From contig OY757011.1 in NCBI GenBank assembly GCA_963580285.1, positions 99,788,316 through 99,852,315 on the forward strand: a stretch of DNA of 64,000 bases, given 5' to 3'. Below the pieces are notes generated by a model that was not told where the DNA came from, did not search any database, and saw nothing but the letters and a program-made list of their open reading frames with translations. The translations under genes were made by a program, and so were the position numbers. The DNA is from Lucinisca nassula. Its lineage: Eukaryota > Mollusca > Bivalvia > Lucinida > Lucinidae. Positions 43,901-55,900 of this stretch are shown here, one piece after another (position 1 is the first letter of the stretch; every line of letters begins with the position of its first letter).

Positions 43901-46900
43901 AACTAACGATGTCGTTAGCCCCAGACCGTTTGAAATATAATCTTATATCTAAAGTAAATCTCTGATATCATAAAAATCCTAAATATTTGGACACCTCGAG
44001 GACTGTCTGTAATTCTCCTAAAATTTTAACAAATTAGTTTTGTGATTGAGCAAGGAGACCAAAAGGTGCAGTTGGAAGCGCAGAAGTGAGCAGTCTGATT
44101 TGGGTCTGCACTGTTTGCTTAGGCCTGTCTGTCCTAATTCTTAGATCATTACAGTAATGCTAAACTTTAATCATTCAAAATCATCCATGCAACTACATGT
44201 ATTATCAAAATCATGAAAACCAAAAATCTGAAAAGATTAAGTAATTGAGCAATCAATACAGACCACAACATACAAAGTCATAATAATCAAATTACAGGTT
44301 GATTACACTGAAGATGGTTTAATATATTTCATTGGGATAAGTGACACAAGTCAAACTATTATATCATCTGTTGCTTTTTTTTTTGGTGTGGCATCTCATC
44401 TAGGTCTACTCTGTTTGCTCAGCCTTGTCTGTCTGAATACATAAGATGAATATGGTAAACTGCATGGCCTGGCAAATTGTTGCAATGAACCTTAATTACA
44501 TCCTTACTGCATAGGCTTTCATCCTGCAAATTAGTTTTGTGATTGAGCAAGGAGACCAAAAGGTGCAGTTGGAAGGGCAGAAGTGAGCAGTCTGATTTGG
44601 GTCTGCACTGTTTGCTTAGGCCTGTCTGTCCTAATTCTTAGATCATTACAGTAATGCTAAACTTTAATCATTCAAAATCATCCATGCAACTACATGTATT
44701 ATCAAAATCATGAAAACCAAAAATCTGAAAAGATTAAGTAATTGAGCAATCAATACAGACCACAACATACAAAGTCATAATAATCAAATTACAGGTTGAT
44801 TACACTGAAGATGGTTTAATATATTTCATTGGGATAAGTGACACAAGTCAAACTATTATATCATCTGTTGCTTTTTTTTTTGGTGTGGCATCTCATCTAG
44901 GTCTACTCTGTTTGCTCAGCCTTGTCTGTCTGAATACATAAGATGAATATGGTAAACTGCATGGCCTGGCAAATTGTTGCAATGAACCTTAATTACATCC
45001 TTACTGCATAGGCTTTCATCCTGCAAATCTGGAGTGTATGTAATGTACAACTGCTAGTATTGTTTGTTTGTTTGTATTGGTCAGTTTACCTATCCACACT
45101 TTTACTGGGCAGGCTTATATGTAAGCGGTTAACCAGTACAGTGCACATTCTTTTGCCAGAAACTGACAACTGCCCTTCTTGAATCAGCAGAATGGAGAGA
45201 ATGACCGTAGAAAAGATTTCATGATCAATCTCCATGAAAGAATGTTGCCGACCCCGGCAGGTATCGAACCCGCATCCTCCTGATCACCAGTCAGACGCAC
45301 ATCGGACTGAGCTACCGAGGCTGGCACAACTGCGAGTAATGGTCAAATGTGACTGATCCCAATAACAGTAGATAAATAAATAAACTAGAAGTATGTCAGT
45401 ATTACACGGATGCCCCCACCCAGGGGTCAGCGTCACCCAGAAACAAGCATTTTGCAAAAAGATGAAGTTGAAAAAGTGCCATACCTGTCATAACAATAGG
45501 CATATTGTAAGTTAAATCAAACTTGACCTAGATTTCATGATTGTATAAAATATGAAATAAGGGCAATAAGACACAGACTAACTGGTGGATTTTATCAGAA
45601 ATCAAACTTGACCAGCTGCATTCTGTGAGCTTATATTAAGAATTAAATACAGAAATAAATGTTGGCGCTAGGATGAGGGAAAAGTTTTCTAAAAATAGCC
45701 ACAGTGAACTTGACATTGAGGCCAGAACTCTGAAAGTTGCACTTGCTCGAGATATTTTCATATGCAACATTAAAATTTTGTGTTTGTTTGTTTCAATTGA
45801 GGATTACCTTCGCTGTCAACATTATTAAGGTCATTTTGGAGATATTACTTCCAATTTTGTGGGACTTTTAGATGAGATGAAATGACATCTTAAGCCCTGC
45901 GGCCAAATGAAACCAAAAGGCTTATATGCACTGGAAAATCTAACTCACATCAATTTACCTGGGCAGGCTTAGTCCTTCTGAGCCGTTTTCCAGTGTGGCC
46001 AGTTTCAGCTCTGTGTGGAACCAGCATGCAGCCCAATGTATTTCTCCTAGCCCTGATGAGCAGGGGTGGGCAACATTTGTGTAATGTTATATTAAGATCC
46101 ATCAAAAACTGTAAGGTGATCACAAAAGCTCACCTTGAGCTTTGCGCAGGTGAGCTAAAAATTAGATGACAATGAGGAAGAAGAAGAAGAAGACAGAGAA
46201 GAAGAAACAGACTAGAGTGTAAACAAGGTTTTTCTATGATTTGACCTACTTTTGACCCCACATGACCCATATTGGAATTTGATTATTGTAGAGATGATCA
46301 TTCTGAGCAAGTTTGATGATGATTTGACCAAAACTGTGGCCTCTAGAGTGTTAACAAGGTTTTTCTATGATTTGACCTACTGACCTACTTTTTGACCCGA
46401 CATGACACAGATTCGAACTTGACCGAGATATTATCAGGATGATCATTTTGAGCAAGTTTGAGGATGATTGGACCAAAACTGTGGCCTCTAGAGTGTTAAC
46501 AAGGTTTTTCTATGATTTGACCTACTGACCTATTTTTTTGGCCGACATGACCCATAATCACATTTGACCGAGATATTGTCAGGATGATCATTCTGAGCAA
46601 GTTTGAGGATGATTCGACCTAAACTGTGGCCTCTAGAGTGCTAACAAGGTTTTTCTGTGGTTTGACCTACTGACCTACTTTTTGACCCAAAATGACCCAT
46701 GTTCGAACTTGACGGAGATATTGTCAGGATGATCATTCTGAGCAAGTTTGAGGATGACTGGACCAAACATGTGGCCTCTAGAGTGTTTAACAAGGTTTTT
46801 CTATGATCTGACCTACTGACGTACTTTTCGACCTGAAATGACCCGTATTCAAACTTGACCGAGATATTGTCAGGATGAACATTCTGACCAAGTTTGAGGA

Positions 46901-49900
46901 AGATTGGACCAAAACTGTGGCCTGTAGACTGTTAACAAGGTTTTTCTATGATTTGACCTATTGACCTACTTTTTGACCCAACATGACCCATATTCGAACT
47001 TGACCTAGATATTGTCAGGATGATCATTCTGAGCAAGTTTGAGGATGATTGGACCAAAACTGTGGCCTCAAGAGTGCTAACGAGGGTTTTCTCTGGTTTG
47101 ACCTACTGACCTCCTTTTTGACCCGACATGACCCATATTCGAACTTGACAGAGATATTATCAAGATGATCATCCTGAGCAAGTTTGAGGATGATTGGACA
47201 AAAATTGTGGCCTCTAGAGTGTTTTTTTTTTTTTTTTTTTTTTTATTGCAAAACATATACAATATATCAATAATACAGACAATTTTTTAAATGAAAACGG
47301 ACACTCACTCCTTCCATCCATCTTAACTTTTTCTTTGTACTGAAGTACTAGAGTGAAGCTTTTCCAGCATGCCCTTTTTATTCTGTTCATGTTATAGCCT
47401 ATTTATAAGATCCTTCATTTCTTTGCCTTGTCAATTTTAGATGCTAAGTATTATAATAAAATCACTGTTGGCTCAATGCTGGAAATCATCACTCCAGATC
47501 GATATATTCATCTAATACTAACAAAAGAAGAGCAGTTTGTTTATGTTTTGCATTATTTATGTTTTGCATGACTCCCCCAAAATATATCATCCCCAAAGAG
47601 GCACTATTACGAACTCTTGAATCTAGACTGCTACCGTCACAAATTGATTTCATCTCAATACAATTTCCTATAGTTATGACCAACCCCTACAGAAATAATC
47701 ATTGTTATCCACCTTTCCATGGAAATGAACCAGTCTGGCAAATAATATTCCTGCAATAATGATTAAAAATAAAAAAAAAAAAAAAAAAAAAAACAACAAC
47801 AAAAGAGCACAAACTAAAACCGGTAAAGCCTGAGAAAAGTCATGATGCAAAGATATGTGTTTCTTGAATGATTTTTTTTTTATGCACAATTGATCTCAAT
47901 ATTCTGTGTTATTGTTATTATCATTATTGTTCTCGTTTTCTCTTCTAGAGAAATATTCATGTAAGGTTGACCATTTTAACACAAAATTATCATATTTATT
48001 GTTTATTTTACTAATGTACATTTCATTTCGAAATTTCTTTGCAAGATATTTGATGAAATATTCTGTTCTTAGATTTTTAGAGAAAAACTTTGTTCTGTAG
48101 ATAAAATACTTCGCTAACACTAGAATGTAATTTACCAAATTCTGTTTTCTTTGTACTTGTTTTGAAAACATCAGATTTCTTAAGCTAAGGTCCAAATTAA
48201 TATCATGTCTTTGAAACCATGTTTTCAAAGAGGACCAAAATACCTTTACTTTATTACAATAGACAAATAAATGTGTTATTGTTTCTGGTTCCTGTTCACA
48301 AAATGAACAGTTTTCATTATCTATTTTATTAATCTTGTAAAGAAATGATTTTGTGACTAGTATAGAGTTATTAATTTTAAATTGAAATTCTTGTAATTTA
48401 ACCTCCTTTAAGTCCCGTAGCCCATCATTATAACTTTTCCACTGTTCCTGACTTATCTCACCCACTACGTTTACCCATTTACGAGGAGGAGGTGCAGCCT
48501 CTTTTACCCCTATCAAAATATTATAGAAAGTCTTACTTCCTTTCTTTTCTTTAGTTAAATATTTGACATAGCAGTTTTGTAGTACATTCTGTTTAAGCTC
48601 CTGACAAATGTTCCTATTGTCTCGAATTTTAGTTTTCCATACCATTGGTATTTTTCTCAGAAGAGAGTAATAATCCAAATATGTACCATTTACATTATAT
48701 TTTTCTTTAAAGTCAACAAAAGTGTAAAATTCGCCCTCCACATTTAATAAATCAACAACGTTATGAATGCCCTTATCATGCCATTCTTTAATGAATAAAT
48801 TTTGTCCTTGCGTTAGTTTTGAGTTCAACCGAAGTGGAGAGGACAAAATATCTTCTAATGATTCAACTGATACATTTCTACAAAAACATTTCCAACTTTG
48901 TAGGGTATCTTTCCAAAAGGGATTTCTTACTTCTTCTGATTTTACATTGGCAAAGTTATCTCCCCTAATATAAAGATTGCTTAGATTTACCCCAGACAAT
49001 ATACTCCAGGTACAGGTTGTATTTTGAATATATCTTCTCCACCAGGTTGTTTTTAAAGCTTTGATGAAACTATCAATGTGGATCATTTTTAATCCCCCCT
49101 TAGATAAATCTTTAATAATATATTTTCTTTTTATTCTATCAGGGCCTGCGTTCCAAAGGAATCTATAAACAAGTTTATTTAGGGTTTGCATAAAGTTTCC
49201 AGGAGGGTTGGGCAATGCTAGAAACAAATGAACACATTTTAACAATGCTAATGCTTTTATAACTGTTATTTTACCTTGAAGAGTTAGTTTCCTTTTTGAC
49301 CATGTGATTAAAATTTTTTCCACCTTTTGTAAAATATCTGGCCCATTATGTTCCCATATATCGAAAACTTCCTGTGTAAAAGTTACTCCTAGAATTTTTA
49401 TAGGCTGTTGATCCCAGTCTAGTTTGTACTCTTTACATAATGTAAGGTTGGATTTATTCATACTCCCTATCCAGATAGCTCTGGTTTTATCAATGTTTAT
49501 TTTTAAGCCTGACATGCAGTAAAACTTTTTCAATGTTTCTAGTGCACTTTTTAGAGACCTTTCAGAACCATCCAAAACTAGAGCTGTCAGAGGATCTGAC
49601 TATAGCCCCGCTTCAGCGCTGTCAGAGAAGAAAGTTATTTAAGCTGCAGAGAAAACAGTTATGAACAAGAAATAACTGTTGAAAATTTTACATTATCTGG
49701 AAAAACTCTAAGAGTTGTGAGCCCTTGTCCCTCATTTCAATGAGCATGATACATTACCAGAATGTCCATGTTTATACCAAATTTCATCTTCCATTTTTCA
49801 ATGTTCAAAGGGTAATAACTCCTAAAGTAGGCAAATCAGAGTCAGGGTTCCTGCGCTCTGCACAGTGTCTCATGGTGCTTTACACTTGTGTGAAGTGTCA

Positions 49901-52900
49901 TGAAAATATCTCAAATGGTTTGTGAGTTATGGAGCCAACACAGTCAAAATTGCCTTTTTAAATGTTCAAAGGGCAATAACTCCTAAAGTAGGCAAACCAG
50001 AGTTATGGTTCCTGCACTCTGCACATCATCTCAAGGTGCTTTTCATTTATTTGAAGTTTCATGAAAATATCAGAAACGGTTATGGAGCGGACATAGTTAA
50101 AATTGCCATTTTTTAATATTCAAAAGCCTATAACTGAAAAAGTAGACAATCCAGAGTTTGGGTTCCTGCGCTCTGCACATGTAATATGGTGCTTTACATT
50201 TGTGTGAAGTTTCATAAAATTATCTCAAACGGTTTTTGAGTTATCGAGCAAAGACGGCTAAAATTGATATTTTTCAATATTCAAAGGGAAATAACTCAAA
50301 AATTAGGCAATCCAGAGTTATGGTTCCTGCACTCTGCACACCATCTCATGGTGTTTAATGTTTGTGTGAAGTTTCATGAAAATATGTGAATGGGTTTTAA
50401 AGTTATGGAGCGGACACGAAAATTGTTAACAGACACAGACAGACACACAGACAGACACACAGAAAATACGAAAACCAGAGTTATGGTTCTTGCGCTCTGC
50501 ACATTGTCTCATAGTGCTTAACATTTGTGTGAAGTTTCATGAAATTATCTCAAACGGTTTTCGAATTATGAAGCGGACACTGTTAAAATTGCCATTTTTC
50601 AATGTTCAAAGGGCAATAACTCCAAAAATAAGCAATGCAGAGTTATGGTTCCTGCGCTCTGCACATCGTCTCATAGTGCTTAACATTTGTGTGAAGTTTC
50701 CTAAAAATATCTCAAACGGTTTTCGAGTTATGAAGCGGACACAATTAAAATTGCCATTTTTCAATGTTCAAAGGGCAATAACTCCAAAAGTAGGCAATCC
50801 ACAGTTATAATTCCTTCCCTCTGCACATTGTCTTATGGTGTTTAACATTTGTGTGAAGTTTCATGAAAATATGTTAAGCAGATACAAAGTTATGGAGCCA
50901 ACACAAATTAACGGAATCACGGAATTACGGAATTACGGAAAATGTTCAAAGGGCAATAACTCCAAAAGTAGGCAATCCACAGTTATAATTCCTTCCCTCT
51001 GCACATTGTCTTATGGTGTTTAACATTTGTGTGAAGTTTCATGAAAATATGTTAAGCAGATACAAAGTTATGGAGCAAACACAAATTAACGGAATCACGG
51101 AATGACAGAAGGACATGGCAAATCCAATATAGCCCCACTTTTTCAAAGCGGGGCTATAAACATCTGGGTGTCATCAGCGTACTGACTCAGTTTAAAAAGA
51201 TTCTCGTTTATAGTTATTCCTCTTATCCTATTGTCTTGCCTGATCATATTACCCAGTACTTCTGCGCATAAAATGAAAATGTATGGGGATATAGGATCCC
51301 CTTGCCGACAGCCTCTTTGCAAACAGAAGTACTCGGTCATGTGGCCGTTCTGCAAAATACAGGATTCAGCACCTGTCTGAAAGATTTTTATCCATCTTTT
51401 AAATGAAGGACCAAAATTAAAGTAGTCCAAAGTTTTATGAATAAATTTCCATGACACTGAATCAAAGGCTTGTTGAAAATCAATAGACAAAAGTAAACCT
51501 GGAATATCTTGTTGTTTGGTCTCAAACAAAATATCGTATATAAGACGAATATTTTCGCCTATAAATCTTCCAGCTATAAATCCCTTTTGGTCTTGATGTA
51601 TAATTGTATATAATTTTTTTTTAAGTCGATTAGCAATAACTGAAGATACTAACTTATAAATAACATTTAAAAGAGAGATCGGTCTCCAGTTTTTTAAATA
51701 AAATGGAGATTTATTGGGTTTAGGAAGACAAGTAATAATGCCTTGTTTTTGAGTAACAGATAACGAGCCTGATTGGTATGCATAATTTAAAGACTTTAAT
51801 ATAAAATTTTTTAGATCAATCCAAAAAAACTTGAAAAATTCTGCAGTGAAACCATCATTTCCTGGAGTTTTTGAGTTTTTCATACTTCTTAGGGCTTCTG
51901 ATAGTTCTGAGATTTCAATTTCCCCTTCCAGTGAGTTTGCTTCATTTTCAGATAATTTACGTGGATTTTCGCCTATTATTTCTTCTATTTGTCTATCATC
52001 AGTTTCCGTCTTTTCAGTATATAGATTTTTATAGTACTTTAGTTGTTGTTCTAAAATTTCATCTGTTTTTGTAAATTCCTGTTCATCCTCTGCAATTATT
52101 TTGTTTATTACTTTGTTTGTAAAGTTACGTCTTTCTAAATTAAGGAAATAATTTGTGGGCTTTTCTCCCAATTCCTCATACCTGCATCTAGACCGTAACA
52201 TTACTCCCTCAATTTCATTTTTCCTGATTTCATATAACCTTGTTTTATTTTCTTCCAATTGATTAATGTCTAAATCAGTTGTATTTTCAATATTTTCAGA
52301 AATTTTTTTCTCCAGTTGTGATATTTCTTTTTCTAATTGCTTTTTTATTTTTTCTTTTTCCTTCTTTTTTCTAGCACTATATTTGATTGTTTCACCCCTT
52401 ATCATTAAAAGCATCATTTCAAAAAGCATCTGGTCGTTTATGGTATATGCATTCTCATTAGTCATTGGCTGATTATCACTGTTATTATTATTATCTGGGT
52501 TTATCTTGTATGTGTCTATAACTTGTTGTATTGTTTTCTTAACCAATTCAATGTATTTTTGGTCTTTGAGTAGTGAATTGTTGAATTTCCAGTAGCTTTT
52601 GCCCTTTTCATTTTTATTAAGTTGTAATCTTAAAATAATTCCTGAGTGGTCTGTCCTGTAACCAGGTACTACACTACAATCATTTACATATTGAAAATTA
52701 TCTTCGCTTACAAGAAAAAAGTCTAGACGAGCCTGTTTTTTCTCTGGATTTAGTCTTCTCCACGTAAATCCCTTGTCATCTTTTATAGTCCTATATACAT
52801 CAATAAAATTTTCCTCATCGATAAATTTTAAAACTTCCCTTCTTGCTCTGGGGTTATTTATATGCCTATAATTTTCAGTGTCATTTTCTGGATCTAAAAC

Positions 52901-55900
52901 TAAATTCCAGTCCCCACAAATGACTACTTTATCACTTTCAAATTGTGCAATGTGCTGCTTAAGGTTTCTATAGAATTCTGGTCTGTCATCATTGGGCCCA
53001 TATATACTAGCTAATGTTATTTTTAAGTCCTGTATCTTGAGTTCAGCTATTATGAAGTTGCCATGGGGATCAGCATATGTTCTACCTATGTCACAGGCAA
53101 AGTTGTTATTTATCAGAATAATTACCCCCCTATTTACGTTTGAGCCTTCTTTTGCGCTCAGAATTAGCTTGTAGCCCCATTCTGCCTCTACGAAAGACTG
53201 TAATTTTCTATCTATGTGTACATCTTGTAAGCAAGCTATATTATATTTTTTAGTGCGAATATATTGAAATAAATCCCGCCTTTTTTGCATGTCCTTGATT
53301 CCGCGACAATTTTGAGAGAAAATACTTATCAGATCAGCCATTTCCAAGGATGTAAATTCCCCCTGATAACAAAACCTCTACAGAGTTTGAAAAGATGAAG
53401 GAGTCATGCAAAATTATGATGTATATATTAAACATGTTAAATAAAGTAACAGAGTGCATAGTGAGATGAGATTTGAAAAAGAAATAATAAAAAAAAATGA
53501 CATAAAAAAAAAAAAAATTATATTGAACATGGAAAAGCTCCTTGGATGTACACTATAAACTTATAAAGTGTGAGATTCATTTTGTATGCATCAGTCAAGG
53601 AAGTTCCCAGCACGAAAATGTCTACTTGCTCTTGAACAGAGCTGCCTCCCCTGAACTTGTATTGATTCATTCTAATAATTCCCAGCAGCATATGAAGTAT
53701 AGTGTAATATGTATTAAATCATTTTTTTTTTTTTTTTTTTAACCCCTATCTTGCTAAATATTCATTTAAGCCACACCCATTTCTGTCCCTCAACCAACCA
53801 AACCACTTGATGTAATTTATTGCTACACATTCATAAACTGAATGCCAAACAGTGTAGATCCTGATCAGATGGCTTCTTCAGAAGCCATCCGATCCGGGTC
53901 CACACTGTTTGCAAAGACAGGGATTGTCGTGAACAGCAAGACAAGGGTTAATATCAAAAATCTGAATACTGACTATACTGTATCACATGACCTTAGGGAA
54001 TAAGACAGATATATGTACCTACACATTTAAACATACATATGCACTGCGATATATACATATACACAAATATATGCACACACATATACATATATTTGCTTTC
54101 CCATTTTTAAGCCTTGTGTAGACCTATACAACGCAATGTTCTTCATAATTCGATGAGCCACATCAAGTCACCCGACGTAAAGTGACATAAAATGACATCA
54201 GTAAAAATGGTTTTTGACATTCTGATTGGACGTTGACAACGTTCAGGCTGTTACGCTGTTCGTATAAAAACATTGTATTAAGTATTTACAAGCTTTAAAG
54301 TAGCACTTGAAGTACTTTTCTGCTGAATTATGAGAAGAAAAGATTGTTAATATAAGAAATAAACTTAACTCCTCAGATGCTTATCGAATCATGAACAACA
54401 TTGGGTCGCTAGCAGAGCATACATGAAACCTGAAGGGGTTCATTCTCTCCGTATGCGACCCAACGTCATTCATACTCCGACGAACACCAGAAAAAAGAAA
54501 TTTACCCCTTAAATAACATACACATACATCCGCAAACACATATATATACTTATATGTATAATCATACAGACATATACATACATACACACACATATATACA
54601 TCAGTCTACATTTTATAAAATTACAGATACATTCAGGCATCTACTCTTAGGTTTTTAGTCTAATCAACGTCTACACTGTTCTCTTAACCCTTCTCTTACT
54701 GAATATTCAGTCAAGCCATACCCATTTCTGACTTTGAACCAATCAGATTACTTGATGTATTTTATTCCTTCAAATTCATAAATTGAATGTCAACCAGTAT
54801 AGATCCTGATCAGATTGCTTCTTCAGAAGCCATCTGATCTTGATCTACAATGTTTCCAAAGATAGGGGTTGTTGTGAACAGCAGGATAAGAGTTGGTAAT
54901 GATATCATACATGACTGAAAATTTTGAATGTCCACTTAACTCAACAACATATGTTGTCTGACTTATTTTATTGCATGTACGATTGTACCATTTAAAAGTT
55001 CCCCACATTATACAAACAAAATCTAAAAATATTCATGTAATACTAAAGCAAAGGTGTATAATCTGGCAACTCCTACCGAATAAAGTAGAAGCTGAGTGAG
55101 GAACATCAGCACACATTTGCACAAACAACGTATAAATTGTCCCAACATTCTGTCTTGCCGAAAACTCGAAAAATAAGGAACATAAGAATAAACTTCCCAT
55201 ATACTATATATATTGTATTATTGTCATTATTATCATTTAGGCCAGCACATGGGAAGAGGCCCATTATCGCATATGAAACAAACAAAAGCCCAGGGGAACC
55301 TGGGTATAAGCATAGTATTGCCAAAATCTTTGTCAGCAGCATACTTTTAGCAAGTACCTTTAGGTAGCTTCAGGCCTGCAATCATGTCCCAAACCCTGCT
55401 GAGGGTTCAAATCCACCACCCCTAAGTGCCCCTTACCCATGCTTCGGCTCATATTTTGCATGGATGACTAACTGAGCTGTGCAACTGTTAATCATCATCA
55501 TCATCATCATACTATTTAAAAGTTATCAATTCAACCAAAGATTGAAGTGCCTTACATTTATACTACCTCACTGAAATTCTAACAAAGTGGCACAAATGCA
55601 AAGCAAATATCTTAAAACATTGTGTGTCTACTATATAATCGTATTCCATTTATGGTTCCAACAATATCAATAGATCTACTAACAAAAAAAAAAAAAAAAA
55701 AGAGTTGGCACTTTAAATGTGGAGTCAGAAATGCCTCAAGCTGGAATACCCATGATATGACCCATTTACAACCAGTACTATAGATATTGAATGCACAGTG
55801 TTATTTTATTATTGTATTTATAAGACCACCATGTATTGTAGGTGTATACCGCACAAATAAGCCAACCAAAAAAAAACAAAAAAAAAAAACAAAAAAAAAA

